Translations under genes and position numbers: made by a program
Shown: positions 25,806 to 38,369 of the stretch, piece by piece
Layout of the letters: every line of letters starts with the position of its first letter
Numbering within the stretch: the stretch's first letter is position 1
Source of the DNA: Gnetum montanum
Taxonomy: Eukaryota; Streptophyta; Gnetopsida; Gnetales; Gnetaceae
Assembly: GCA_015680685.1 (NCBI GenBank)
Contig: MNCI01034026.1
Span: 691,165-755,164, forward strand
Direction: 5' to 3'
DNA length: 64,000 nt
Notes under the pieces: generated by a model
What the model was told of the DNA's origin: nothing
The model's input: the letters and a program-made list of their open reading frames with translations, nothing else
Databases searched by the model: none

Positions 25806-25884
25806 TAGCTTTGCGACCTCCCACCCAGTTGCTATCCTTGCATATTCACCACTTCCTTATCTCATCAATATGCTATCCTTTCGG

Positions 25885-25985
25885 CATGCTATGCTAATGG
25901 CCCGAAATGGCCCAAAACTAGCAACGGCCTGAAATGACCCAAAACTAGCAACGGCCCGAAATGGCCTAAAACTAGCATACGAGAG
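25885..25985. repeat. Post-protease boundary motifs of E2
   Basis: Three copies of GGCCCGAAATGGCCCAAAAC or close variants, spaced about 30 bp, lie between the end of gag-pro and the 3' end of the antisense gene, the same position as in E1, E3 and E4. Confidence 0.75.
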
Positions 25986-26128
25986 CATGAAAACTTTACA
26001 TAACACATAAGTTAACACAAAATCGATTTCCTTTCTAAATTTTTTCATTTCATTCAAAATTTTTGCCCATTGGTAGTGTTTGTAAAGTTTTCAAAATTTT
26101 TAATAAAAGAAAGGGGGGTCCCATGTTG

Positions 26129-29100
26129 TCATGGGTTAGCTCCGTTCACATCGCCTTCACTGTTTGCCCCTACTTCATCTACTTATGCATCGCCCACCCC
26201 TATGTTGCCCCCTACCAGCTCTTCATTTCCTCCCTCCACAGGCCTCACACCTTCATTGAGAGCCTGTATCCCAAAAATAGAGTAGTTAGCTAGGGCAACG
26301 AACGTGATAAATGCTAGCTATAGCATAGAATTAAAGCAACTAACCTGAGGAGAGCCTACGTCAATCTCAAGAGGTATCTGGTCTAGACTGAGCTTGAGGC
26401 AATGCCCAATCTTCTCTATCGAAATGTCCATCCAATGCCTGCTACTAGGCTCAACATTCGTAGTGGTAACTTTCTCCCTTTCCAAGGTCGTCCACTCTAG
26501 AGGTTCCCAGGAAAGGGAGGTGGTTGTGGTATCTCCTGTAAGAAGGTTCACCCTTAGGTCAGGAGACTCCATGACCTTCACCTGCTCTTTAAACTTGGCA
26601 TAGGCCTCAGAAGTGTCGATGGCCTTCACGAACATCTTGTATGAGAACGCCTCCACAGTAGCGTCTTTATACAATCTTCGATGGGTTTCGTTTTCTAGCT
26701 TGTATGTATATTTGTGATCCCTTTTGGTTTTCCCCCATTCGAAGACCTTAGCGCTGATGTCCTTCATATCTTGGAACTTCTGGGCTAGCAAGTCCATCTG
26801 CATCTACTGCTTGATTATTTCATGGGTGGACTCCACATTTTGATGAACAACAGTCCAAAACCTGGCGTAGTCGTCCAAAGCCCTTTGCAAAGCAACAGGG
26901 TCAAGGTTATAGTTTCTAAGGAAATTGATCCTTGACCTGAGGTTCTCCACCTCGACGACCAGTTCAGCCTCTCTCTGCTCGGCCCTTTGGGCCCATTTCC
27001 ACAGGTACTCATTGGTGCGTCTACACTCCCACAGAGAGAGTGTTGAGTGTAAGACACATCTGTAAGCCTCGTCAAACATACGACGAGATACCTCAGTCAC
27101 GTCAAGTGAGAGTGCAGGCACCACAACTACCTCCATAGGTCGTTCCAGGTCCCACTTGAGCCGAGAGGCTATTCAAGCGCACAAAGTGCTGCAATCACGT
27201 TAGCATAACAAAATCAACAAACTTGAAAATTTCAAGGTAGCAACATAAGGATAGTTAACACTCCTACTTATGCACATGAGGGTCCGCCTACTGAAGGCGT
27301 TTGATCATGTCATCAACAAGTTCGTGAACAAACACAAACTTGTTAGGGACTTCAGCCCATGACTCCGTATGAGGCGGAGGAAGACCTGAGACATCAGTAG
27401 TAGCACCTGTTACATGACTAAGCATGTCAGCAATGGCCAAAATGGACTACAGTAAGGCACAAACAAAGCCTAACTCATTAGCAATTGGCTGTAGTCTTTC
27501 TTCTTTCTGATGCAAGACGATCGCCGTAGGCTCGGTAGAAGGCCCAACCAAGTCCATGAAAGCCCCTACCTCATGCGCTGGTGCCTTTCCTTTCAGGAGA
27601 GCAGGGTCTTTTTTGGGGAGGTACCCGTTCATTGATAGGAAGAGGCTCCCTAATGAAAAGAGTCCCTGCCCTAGAGATAGGAGCTCCATTATTCCTGATC
27701 GGGACCCTCTCCTCCAAAATCGAGGCCCCTACATCTCTATTTGTCGCCCTTGTCCTGAGGGTCGACACTTCCTCGTCACCTTCTTCTTCATCTTCTTCTT
27801 CTACTCACAAAAGGGCATGCATACGTCAGTTCAAAACAAGTTAACTCAAAATAGATGCCATGCTATGATGCACTGCGTAATGAAGCATAAAATAGCAGGC
27901 AATAGCAAAGTAAACTAAATATTACGTAACGCTCACCAATGGGGGGTTGTGTTCGCCACAGCTTGAATCGTAGTCTTCGCCCCTCCTCTTCATGACAACT
28001 TTCCCTGGTTGGGGGAGCTGTCTTTCATCGCAACTCCATAGGCACGGTCTTAGCTATGAAATGTTCACCCTATGTCACGTTGCTGATTATGGCAGGGGGT
28101 GTCTCCCCTACACTATCCTAGCTACAAGCGCTACGAACTACCAGATCTTTAGTCGTTACAGACAACGACTCCTTGACCATTTTTGGGGGGTCCTGGGCTT
28201 GCATAGTCTGAAGGACCTATCGAATCCATGGCTTAGGAATCTGGTCATGATCTAGCTCAGACCAGACTCCATTCCCTGGATCACTAGGAACTCCACGAAG
28301 CGCTTTAAACAACCTATGTAGAAATCATAGTGTATGTTAGAGTGGGACTCTCTTTGCTCACAGAGTCCCAAAATCTTGACCTGCAAACCACTACATAGGA
28401 ATTCGGCCCAGTTGTAATGGGCCCCCTCCTCCATGACTTCTCGCATTACCTAAGCCTACTCAAGCCCCAGGACCTTCCCCTGGGTGAGCAATTGAGGGAA
28501 TGTGTGGGCACGAAAGACCAGGTATATCCCCATGGTAGGACCTTCCTTAAGCTTGTCCATAGGGAATCCCTTTCACTTCTTGATGAGTCTCAGCCACTCC
28601 TCGATGTGCTGCTTCTGAAGGGTCAACTCCTACTTGTCCTTTGACATCACATCAGTGCCATCAGTAAGGATGCCAAACAAATCTGCAAATAGCTTGTCAT
28701 GGATGTCAATGACCACCCGCACACCCCGCACGTATGTACGAAAATGGTTCGCCTGCCCAGAGAAGGAGTTGACCAAGGAAAGCATCTCAGTAGCAGGGAC
28801 GCCCAGATTTTGAGCCATGAACAAATCCATAAGTCCAGCCATTCGAATTTTCTTGAGCAAGGGATTTGGAGCCTCTCATTCTAACCAGCTCTGGGTCATC
28901 ACTACTTCACCATATTTGAAGTAAATGTTTCCTCCTTTCCTCTTGGCAATTACCACCGTGAGGCTTATTCACTCCTGCAACAATGATCATGAAATCTACT
29001 TAGCATAACAATGTGAAGAAAAGAAAAGAAAACTATGAAAACACTTGAGCATGTGGTGCCCACCTGTTAATCCACTAGGTCTATACGGTGAGGGGAATAG

Positions 29101-30514
29101 TGAGAGTTCAGCCACCAGGACCACTTTGAGCACGACCTACTTGAAAGGTTCTCTTCACTTCTTTTTGTAGCCAACCCTTCACCCTACAATAATTGTAGAA
29201 GGTGGCAAGTGTGCATAGGTGGAAATAGTATCCCTTCCCGCAATGAGCAATCATGCCCACCTGCAGGCTCTTAGCAAAGGCAAATTCCCATAGGGCTAGC
29301 TGCGTTGTGGCCAACTCACCCAGCTAATCATGAATCCGATCATCATCAATATAGAACCTAGTGATAAGCACACACTATCAGCACTAAGCCAAGTATGGCC
29401 AACGTTGCATAACCAAGCAAAGAAAAGACTCGAAACTCACCCGCCAACACAATAGACGGTCCCCTGTGGGTTTTGAAAGTACGTCGTCATGTGGCACATA
29501 AGATACAACGTGTTGTACGGGTGATAACACTGGTATTCTGGCATATCCTAGATCCAGGCTAAATGCCTCAACCCTATTGAGTGTTGGTTAGACCCTCCTC
29601 CTGACTTGCACATCATCAAAAAGGTATCTCAGGATGCCCCGATTTGTCCTTGGCAGTATGGCCTCTATTATGCCGGATGCCTGGGCTTCATCTAAGGAGG
29701 ATCAAACCATGAGACTAAAATGTCTGAGAAGGAATTGTAAGAAGTCTCACACCCCATACCTGAACCAAATAGCTCGCTCTCCAAAATGTATTGGGGGAGG
29801 AGGAACGTTGGCCATAGGTTTGCCTACATGACATAGGACCCCTTCAAGGTCCAAAACGATCAGCCTAGACCTTGGCCCTACCTTGCACGACGCAAACAGA
29901 AAATATTGACATCAAATTTGAATGCAATGCATGCACAACATAGCAACGCTTAGCAAAACACGAATGTAGCATAACATAACCCCTTGTTCACCATAGCGTA
30001 GCAAAGATGCGAAAGCCTAGCGTAGCAAGAACATGCAAGTAGCTTAGCGTAGTAGAAAAATAACTAACAACATACTCAAACAAAAACATGTGCCGCAGTG
30101 CTACATCATGCATAACCAAACCCTCCTAAGGGTTTTACATCACAGCATGCCAAGGGCAAGCAACTTAAAGGGCCCCGGCCCCGCAGTCGTGACAACTGTG
30201 ACAGCGGCAACGACCTTGCATGTAATCACAATGAGACCCTTGCACAATAGCCACGACCAAAAGAAAAAGAGGCCGCGGCAACACAAAAGATCAAATAACA
30301 CGGCCACAAAAAATACAAATAGAAAAACAAATGAGACATAAAACCAAAGCAGAAAGCGGCAGAAGGTGCAAGATGAAAAGGGTAAAGGAGATATAAAGAC
30401 TCACTGAGTCAACGGTGTGCTCTCTTGCGTGAGAACATGTGCTTGTGGCCCACACCTCAGGGTCTTTTTTGCCTCCCTGACCTTTGCAAGCAACAACTAA
30501 GTTTTAGGAGCCAT
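26129..30514 (-). pseudogene. E2 antisense accessory gene (multi-exon, decayed)
   Basis: Same gene as in E1, E3 and E4. Exon 1 is 30405-30514 (MAPKT, then a stop). Exon 2 is 29441-29881 and reads LIVLDLEGVLC, the copy closest to the FCP1/NIF motif DxDGT, with the first Asp kept and the second changed to Glu; it continues IWFRYGV and DFLQFLLRHF. Exon 3 is about 29070-29355. Exon 4 is about 27930-28970 (LMDLFMAQNLGVPATEMLSL, YNWAEFLCSGLQVKILGL). A Glu/Arg-rich exon 5 follows. Exon 7 (about 26350-27170) has LWECRRTNEYLWKWAQRAEQ and other heptad-like stretches suggesting a coiled coil. The last exon ends NGANP-stop at 26129-26131. In-frame stops make it a pseudogene. A TATA-like box lies at 30665-30674. 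Confidence 0.8.
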
Positions 30515-30664
30515 GGCCTTGCTTGCAGATTTACGACCTTCACTTTAGAAATTCGCCTCGTTAATCGATTAACACAATTGCTCCGCGTTCCGAAATCACC
30601 AAGTGCTCCGATGAGGATTCTGCCCTTTTACAGTGAAAATGTGAAAATTACCAAGGTTCAACCC

Positions 30665-30674
30665 CTATTTATGG
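30665..30674 (-). promoter_or_regulatory. Candidate TATA box for the E2 antisense gene
   Basis: Minus-strand CCATAAATAG, about 151 bp upstream of the exon 1 ATG, identical in sequence and nearly identical in spacing to E1. Confidence 0.55.
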
Positions 30675-30859
30675 CAGTAGTGGCAAAATGAGGAAACTTT
30701 CTCTTTCTCTCTCTTCGATTAATGTGGAGCGCGGTGTGCAGTGTAGCATGCTCGCCATGACATCATGACACTATTAGCATTTAAACCTTGACATGCTTCA
30801 GGCCAATTACTCACCTTCCCGAAAATAAAAAAAATAATATAATAATATTTTTTTTCGAT

Positions 30860-31290
30860 TAAAGGTCCAAAAAGACCTTAAACTAACAATCCTAGCATAG
30901 TTGCGCTCCTCAGGACCCAAAAAAATAGTAATTCCAACCCGTAACGTTCGCAGTCCACAGTGACATTAAACTAACTACACCCTTACATCAGAGTTACCTC
31001 GTACGACTCGACATAGGTGTTAGCATATTTCCTAACAGTTTCATGTCTTCATTCCTGCACTGGTAGTTTGATACCCCTAGTAGTCATAATTTCATTCTTT
31101 TTACCATTATTTTGCATATCAAGATTTTGTTTGTCGCAATATGGAAGTCCGAAATGACATTAAACTAGCAGTTTGGCATTCGCATATCAATGGTTACACA
31201 ACTTTGCACTTCACATCAACAATTTACATATCTTTAACAATTCTAAACTCTTGTGCCTTGGCAGTCCATCACAACCTTAAACTAGTAAAC
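30860..31290. repeat. Boundary motif block between antisense gene and pol (E2)
   Basis: At least five degenerate copies (near 30865, 30955, 31150 and 31265) of the CCGAAATGACATTAAACTA type lie between the antisense promoter and the pol start. The short A/T-rich intervals between them have no gene. Confidence 0.7.
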
Positions 31291-31416
31291 TCTCAATCTT
31301 TACATCGCCTTACTTAGTAAGTCACATCTCAATGTTGCTTTGCAGATTTATGTTTCACACAATCTCTGATGACCCTTACCCAGGATTTCATCTTATGATG
31401 GTAGGTCAAGCAAGAG

Positions 31417-34400
31417 ATGGAAACCCATCGTGCCCTTTCCACGCCTCTAATGTTAGCAGGGCCGCAAGGCAAGCTCGTGAGACAGTTGAACCACGACATG
31501 ACTGACTGGGGGTCGACTACGATTAACACTATAGCAACCTTAGAAGCACCCCTGGATTGGCCAAGACACCTGGTCCATGCCCTAGATTTAGAGGTCGGGG
31601 GTGTAACCGATGATCCTCTTGTCGAGATACCCATAACCACGTCAAGAAGAAAGGTAAAGACATTAAGACTTAGCTCTCTCCTAGACACACAAATACATAA
31701 GGGCATAGTCAAAACTTTGCAGGATCACATCGATGTCTTCACATGGTCATACGGTGACATGCCGGGTCTGGATCCGTGGCTCGATTCTGCATAACATCAT
31801 CCTAGATCTACACGTAAGGGAAGTTAAGAAAAAAGTGCGTAAGATTAATCTAGAAATTGCACTAGCCGTGAGGGATGAAATCACTAAGCTATACCGAGCA
31901 GGTTTCATCTGCGCGGTCGACTATTCAGAGTGGGTGTCCAACATCATTGTGGTTTTGAAGAAAAAAAGAGGGATACAAATCTGTATAGACTTTTGAGACT
32001 TGAACAAGGCAACGATCAAAGACAACTTCCCACTCCCAAGCATCAATCAACTCATCGACACCATAGCTGGACATGCTTTGCTATCCTTCATTGATGGCTT
32101 CTGCGGATACAACCAAATCCGCATCAACACAGAGCACCAGTTGTCAACAACCTTCATGACTCCATGGGGAACCTTCTGCTATACCATGATGCCTTTCAGG
32201 CTCAAGAATGCTGGAGCAACCTACCAGTGAGCCATGACCTACATTTTCAACGACTACATCCTAGAAACGTTAAACGATTATGTGGATGATATAGCGGTTA
32301 AGAGGTCAGGGATGTAACCAAGGATCCTCTTGTCGAGATACCCATAACCACGTCAAGAAGAAAGGTAAAGACATTAAGACTTAGCTCTCTCCTAGACACA
32401 CAAATACATAAGGGCATAGTCAAAACTTTGCAGGATCACATCGATGTCTTCACATGGTCATACAGTGACATGCTGGGTCTGGATCCGTGGCTGATTCAGC
32501 ATAACATCATCCTAGACCTACACGTAAGGGAAGTCAAGAAAAAAGTGCGTAAGATTAATCTAGAAATTGCACTAGCCATGAGGGACGAAATCACTAAGTT
32601 ATACCGAGCAGGTTTCATCCGCGCGGTCGACTATTCAGAGTGGGTGTCCAACATCATTGTGGTTTTGAAGAAAACAAGAGGGATACAAATCTGTATAGAC
32701 TTTTGAGACTTGAACAAGGCAACGTTCAAAGACAACTTCCCACTCCCAAGCATCAATCAACTCATCGACACCATAGCTGGACATGCTTTGCTATCCTTCA
32801 TTGATGGCTTCTGCGGATACAACCAAATCCGCATCAACACAGAGCACCAGTTGTCAACAACCTTCATGACTCCATGGGGAACCTTCTGCTATACCATGAT
32901 GCCTTTTAGGCTCAAGAATACTGGAGCAACCTACCAGCGAGCCATGACCTACATTTTCAATGACTACATCCTAGAAACGTTAAATGATTATGTGGATGAT
33001 ATAGAGGTTAAGTCCAAAGAGGCGGCCCACCACCCACATGATCTAGAGTTAGTCCTCAAGTGCTGCCAAAGGCACAATTTACATCTTAATCCTAAGAAGT
33101 GTGTCTTCGGGGTAAAGACTAGACACATGTTAGGATTTGTAGTATCAGAGGCTGGAATATGGGTGGACCCAGATAAAGTCAAGGCCATCGTCAACCTAGC
33201 GCCTCTCACAAACCTTAAGGAGTTACACGGTTTATAAGGTAGAGTGCAATGCATTCAAAGATTTATAGCAAGGTTGACCGACAAGTTACACCCCATGCAA
33301 CATCTTCTAAAGAAGGGGGTTGACTTCCAGTGGACAACCCAGTGTCAACAAGCCTTCGACAACCTGAAGAAGAAGCTCTTGCACCTCCCAACGGTGCACC
33401 CGCCGCAAAGGGACAAGCCTTTCTTCATATACCTTGCCACCTTTGATGCATCCATAGCAACACTACTATGTTAGAAGCAAGATGACAGTTCTAAGATACC
33501 AGTGTATTACCTGAGCCATGCACTAATAGCATACGAGGAAAAATACAATGAGGTGGAGAGGAACTACCTAGCCCTAGTGTTCGCACTAAAAAAGTGACAA
33601 CATTACCTATTCTATAGCACAACCAACATCATTTGCAAAATTAACATAGTCTGAGCAACCTGTACCAAAGTAGTAGGATAGCTTGATGGAAAGCAATAAT
33701 TGCGAAGTTCGACCTACGTTATGTAAGTCAATCATCGACAAAGGGCCAAGCCATAGCAACCCAACTTGCGGCCTCGCCAGTCGATGACCAGGCAACCATA
33801 GATCCCAAGTTCCCAAACGAATATGTTAGCAATGTTATCATCATCCTGTCACATTTCGAGGAAACCTTACACTTCGATGGCGTCTCAACCACGCGAGGAG
33901 GTAGCCCCGCTAGCATGAACACATTCCCCTCTAGGGAAATGTACCCATCCACTTATCATTTTGCATTCCCTTGCACCAACAACATCGCAGAGTATAAGGG
34001 GCTACTTAGAGGGCTCTTAACTACCCGCGCACTGCATGTACAACACCTGGTGATCCAAGGAGATTTACAGCTTATTGTGAATCAAATCACCAAAGTCTAC
34101 ACCTGCAAGGCTACGCACCTGCAACCCTACTGTGACCTAGCAAAAATCTTACTAAAGTAATTTGTGACCACTGATGTGCAACACATGCCACGCAATGAGA
34201 ACACCACAGTAGACGCCTTAGCTACCCTCGTGTTAAACATCCCATCGCATTCCTTGGCAAACCTGCCAATTGCGATCATAGAATGCATGGAGCTTATCAC
34301 TCAGGCGAAACACATAGCCTCTGTCGACACTGCAAACACTCCAGAGTGGTATGATAACATTAAAGCTTATTTATAGCATAGTGAACCCCTATGTGGATTG

Positions 34401-35587
34401 ACATTGGCTCAAAGAAATGCAATCTGCAAGCGCGCTCGGCAATACGTGTTCGTGGGAAATGATGCCTTGTGCCGACGATCCTATGATGGGATATTGCTGG
34501 CATGCGTGGATGGTAAGAAGGCACAAAAGGTAGTTAATGAGGTTCACGAAGGGCTGTGTGGTGGACACATAGCACCTAGGGATATGGCTGCAAAAATCAG
34601 ACGCCTAGGATACTATTGGCCCTACATGGAGCATGATTGCCTGTCAAAAGTCAAGACATGTGACACATGCTAGAGATATGAAAACCTCATACAAATAGCA
34701 CCTACAGACCTGCACCCAACCCAAATTACGTGGCTCTTCCAATGATGGGGACTAGACCTCATAGGGCCTATTACACCTAAGTCCTCCATAGGGCATAGCT
34801 TCATTATCACTGCCAAAGAGTATTTTCCTAAGTGGGTGGAAGCTATTCCCTTGAGGAAGATGATGTCTCAGCAAATCTACCATTTCATCCTCGATAACAT
34901 CGTAACTAGGTTTGGACTCCCGATGACTATTGTGACCGACAATGGATCACAGTTCAGCAGTATGGAAACTTGAACCTTCTATAGTAATCTAGGCATTAAA
35001 TAATCATTTTCTTCCCCTTATTATCCGTAGGTGAATGGGCAGGTGAAGTCTACAAATAAGTCCATCATCAACTTACTAAAGCGAATGCTTAACAACAGAA
35101 AGAGGTGGTGGCACGAGCAAATACTCTACGTCCTTTGGGCCTATCGAATGACTTGTAGAACTACAACAAGTAAGACCCCTTATAGTCTTGTTTACGGATT
35201 TGAAGTTGTATTGCCTCTTGAGTTGCAGGTACCCTCACTTCGGATGATCCTGTTCGATGTTGTAAGTGAAGCCTAGAATAACAAATCACAGACCATCGAT
35301 CTCGACTTGGTGGAGGAGTAACGCATGCAGACACTGAGACGAATCGAGCACTATTAGAACAAACAACAACAGAAGCACTGTATAGACCTATATCGACGGC
35401 TAGTGAAGAAGGGAGACCTCATCCTCAAGGCCATTTGTAAGCACATAAGTAAGTTTTCAGCCAACTGAAAGGTCCTTACATAGTCGCTAAAGCCTTCAGG
35501 AATGGAGCCTTCAAGCTGGTAGACATGGACGGCAAGGAGTTCGCCAACCCGGTGAACCACATGTACCTCAAGCCGTACTATGTCTAA
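31417..35587 (+). pseudogene. pol: E2 pol: reverse transcriptase, two RNases H, integrase (broken)
   Basis: The ATG at 31417 aligns with pol starts in E3 (48892) and E4 (62855). Order: N-terminal region, RT (GFIRAVDYSEWVSNI, LPSINQLIDTIAGHALLSF, YVDDI), Ty3-type RNase H (PVYYLSHALIAYEEKYNEVE, 33505-33560), a second archaeal-type RNase H (LHFDGVSTT, NNIAEYKGLL, DALATL; 33870-34240), an HHCC zinc region (HEGLCGGH..CDTC) and integrase core (GLDLIGP, TDNGSQF). The third catalytic residue is lost: GQVKSTNK where E3 has GQAEATNK. The product ends KPYYV-stop at 35587. RT is partly duplicated (31592-33012). Both duplicate copies carry the same TGA in place of the Arg codon of DFRDLNKA. Many other stops are present. 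Not functional. Confidence 0.88.
31592..33012 (+). repeat. 711-bp tandem duplication inside RT of E2
   Basis: Positions 31592-32302 are repeated at 32303-33012 with very few differences. The first copy ends just after the YVDD codons (GTTAAG) and jumps back to AGGTC. The second unit is one base shorter because the first has an extra C near 31773. The shared TGA at DF-stop-DLNKA shows the duplication happened after the element was already broken. Confidence 0.9.
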
Positions 35588-35599
35588 AGTGCAATGGAA

Positions 35600-35890
35600 A
35601 CAACAAGCATCGTCCGCTACAACGATAAACTAGTAGTTGCACCAGGAAGCATTTGCAATGATGATAAGCTAGCAGCACCGAGCAGCATCTTCCACAACGT
35701 TAAACTAGCAACAACCGTCTACCACGATGTAAAACTGGCACTGTTAGTCCACTATGACTATAAACTGGAATTGTACGTCCACTACAATGTAAAACTGGCA
35801 TGTACAGTCTGCTGGGATCTTAAACCAGCATAGTGGTCTTCTGGAACCTTAAACTAGCACACGGTCTACCAAGACCTTAAACTGGGTTTG
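35600..35890. repeat. Post-integrase boundary motifs of E2
   Basis: About seven copies of a unit like CTACGATGTAAAACTGGCAC, spaced 35-50 bp, follow the pol stop directly. They match the ~20-bp boundary family seen after pol in E3. A chance reading frame through them gives a repetitive peptide that I reject as a gene. Confidence 0.75.
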
Positions 35891-36012
35891 CATCGCACCC
35901 TCAACATGCACCACCACTGAAATACCATAAAATTTTCGAGGCCTCGATGGCTCGGCAAAATCTAGCGACCTAGGCAAGGAGTCTCGACAATGCGCGGCAC
36001 AGTATAGATGAA

Positions 36013-36032
36013 CTTTAGGAGACAGAACAAAA
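36013..36032 (+). promoter_or_regulatory. Polypurine tract of E2
   Basis: AGGAGACAGAACAAAA lies immediately before the TGATG start of LTR-B. A purine-rich tract abutting the 3' LTR is the expected plus-strand primer. Confidence 0.5.
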
Positions 36033-37229
36033 TGATGGGTCCATGACAACAAGCCTTCCACTTTGCAAGTTTCCTATGTTTCAAAATCTCAACATTTAGT
36101 ACATTACGCTGCATTACACAACATAGCGTAACGTCACGATATGCAGCATAATATCAAAGATAGTCTACCACAACATCAAAAAATGGCTAAGGAGGCCCAT
36201 TACACTGCGTTACATAGTGCGGCGTAATAAAACCCTGAAAAATATTGATCAGAAATAGAGGAAGTGTGGCACCAATACTTGAACTTTTGCAGTTTCGTTA
36301 TTTTACGCTGCATTATGCTATGATGCGTTATTTAGTGTAATGAAGCATAATGCAAGTAAAAACAGTACAATTCAGACATCAGCAGTTCATATGCCACAAT
36401 ATGCTCTCTAGCATATTACAGCGTAATCAAAGGACAGTCTGTTGATAAAGTCCAAACGAGAGTAGTTTACGACATGCTATGCAGCATAGCATCGCATGCT
36501 TCAACGACAACACATCGGGTCAACAACATCTTATGAGTTTAGGACATGCGTCACTTAAACCACATTTTCCTCCTGACCCTAACCTTATAAATGCTCCAGT
36601 TGACGAAGATTAGGGGGGTTGGAAAAAATTTTTCTCCTTCAAAGTGGGCAAGAGAGCAAAAGAAGATCAGTGATCGTGAGAGTATCGGAGTTGATTGGCA
36701 AGAACCCTTGATCAGAAATAGTCGGCTGATAGATATTCTACCCCTGGGATCTGACTTCCTTACGTCCAGATTGGCTAGAACAAGGTAGATTAACACTTGC
36801 TTGTTTCATCTTCTTTCTTGCTACTAGTATGTGCTTCGTCCAAACCGAAGCCTACCTATAATCATTGTATCCAACATATTGTATTTATAAATTAAATCTC
36901 AGATCTTGTGGTCATACTCTCTACAAGTCCAATTCCTTGCGTCTCATTTATACGGATTTGGCAATCGCTCTAAATCATTTGCATCGTTTTCAATTGTTTC
37001 TTTTGAGATTAACAATATTACATCTACTCATAAAGAGTCGTCATTTTGCCATCAAATTATTACAAAAATTTTACTGATTAAGTAAGTCCCTATCTGATCG
37101 AGAAGACCATTCAAGGCACCTCGGATTTGTTTCTTCCTCTAGCACGGCCCTCGAATGGATCCGGGGTTAAAACTATGTACACGGACTTTCGTTCGGTATT
37201 TCTAGCGACCAACGTTTTCCGTCGTTACA
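36033..37229 (+). repeat. LTR-B, shared by E2 (3' LTR) and E4 (5' LTR)
   Basis: It starts TGATGGG after a polypurine tract and ends CGTCGTTACA before a primer-binding site, so it has the left context of a 3' LTR and the right context of a 5' LTR. U3 carries ACGCTGCATTA-type words (36100-36500) and a TATAAATG box at 36586-36593. It is related to LTR-A but diverged. One LTR serving two internal regions is the signature of recombination between LTRs of neighbouring elements. Confidence 0.75.
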
Positions 37230-37235
37230 ATTTTC

Positions 37236-37254
37236 TGGTGCTAGAAGAAGGGCC
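37236..37254 (+). promoter_or_regulatory. Primer-binding site of E4
   Basis: TGGTGCTAGAAGAAGGGCC lies six bases after the LTR-B end and matches the E1 site except for small changes. Confidence 0.75.
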
Positions 37255-37480
37255 TGAATATCTGATCTGCATTTTATGGGTAGTCTTATAAGCTTTCTAT
37301 ACCCATCTTCAATCAATATAAACGTGATACCTCTAAGGTTGTTTACAAGATTGTGTGGTGCAGATCAGTCGCTTCGACGATTCCTTTGGAATCCTATGAG
37401 ATAGAAAGCCTCGATTATTATCTTAGTTCGCTTTTGCCTTTTCGATCTTTACCCTTATTTATCTCTAAATGATGTAGAAA

Positions 37481-37758
37481 ATGGTTACATCAACCATAAC
37501 TGTTGACACTACCAACCTAGAAAACCCTTGGACCATGCAAGTCACGCTTCTAGTGGTCGAGCCACTAACTAGTCCGGTGCAACCGCGCTGCTTCCTCAGG
37601 CTTCAAAACAAAGAGCCTGAGGGACATGTTCAGTATAGAGAACATTACAATTTCCTCTGTGCTAAACTAGCAGCAAACCTGCCCTTGTATCCACAAGAAC
37701 TCAAAGAAAAATAGGAATACGAGTTCATATACTGTAAACTAGCAGCAAACCTACCCTT
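37481..37758 (+). pseudogene. gag: E4 gag, N-terminal fragment
   Basis: The ATG at 37481 reads MVTSTITVDTTNLENPW and aligns with the E1 and E2 gag starts. It continues through REHYNFLCAKLAANLPL and EYEFIYC, then meets a small duplication: a 'TAAACTAGCAGCAAACCT' stretch at 37664 recurs at 37735. Gag then stops at the truncated E3 LTR. About 50 residues expected next are missing, and gag resumes at 55035. This fits insertion of E3 followed by a deletion taking part of gag and the left part of the E3 LTR. Confidence 0.8.
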
Positions 37759-38364
37759 GTAACCGGTATAAAACCCCCATTTTTCCACTTCATCCAGATG
37801 GTTGGCAAAATCCCGGAGCAGACTAGAGAACATTTACGCTAGGCAAAAGAGTAGAAAACTTTCTTATGCTGGGAAGCCCTGCATGCTGCAGATCTAGTCT
37901 CTTATGCTCCGCTCGCCCTGCAAACCGACCGAGTCATCCCTGTGTACGTCGGGGCTTTCGTCCGCCTTGTGTTCCCACACAACTGCGTTAGACCGGTGCA
38001 CTGTACTCTAACTCTGTAATACCATTGTTTCATTTGCTACATAAGTTCTTTTACAGTTTTACGCCAATTTGGCCCACGCATCATTTACGTCTGTTTACGC
38101 TCACGCTTCGTTTGCATCCGTTTACGTTTTACGCTATTTTCGCTGTTTACGCCTGCACGCCGTTTACGCATAACCCAGCATATAGCATTTTGTGTACACG
38201 CGGGGAAATCCTTGTCTGATCTGCGTGCGAACCACCCAAGGTACTCTGCCTCCGTTGCATTCTAGCTCTCCCTCAGGCGAAGGTAGGGTCTTCTGTACCC
38301 GTCCCGCAATCCCACGGCCTCTGTTTTCCCTTCCAGTCGGAGACTAACGATTTCAGGCGCTACA
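37759..38364 (+). repeat. E3 5' LTR, left part deleted
   Basis: It starts abruptly at CCGGTATAAAACCC, the TATA region, and ends GGCGCTACA before the primer-binding site. It aligns along its length with 54383-55034 at the right end of E3. Differences over the first ~300 bases are about a dozen, nearly all C/T or G/A and often at CpG. The whole U3 upstream of the TATA box is missing. Confidence 0.88.
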
Positions 38365-38369
38365 GAAAT

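Larger units (their letters stand above)
10746..37229 (+). mobile_element. E1/E2 composite Tat-lineage Ty3/gypsy retrotransposon
   Basis: Two LTRs (10746-12154 and 36033-37229) enclose leader, gag-pro and antisense gene (E1), then a second leader, gag-pro and antisense gene (E2), then a single pol. No LTR or primer-binding site separates the two halves: E1 boundary motifs at 21255-21440 pass straight into E2 leader repeats at about 21530. The halves are clearly related but well diverged, so this is either an old internal duplication or a join of two related elements by recombination or template switching. All coding regions carry stops and shifts. Tat assignment rests on the dual RNase H in pol and the knuckle type in gag. 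Confidence 0.75.

Noticed and set aside
35594-35833. ORF with repeated 'YNDKL/YHDVKLA' peptide after E2 pol
   Set aside because: It is translation of the boundary motif array; frame and stops are not conserved after E3 pol.
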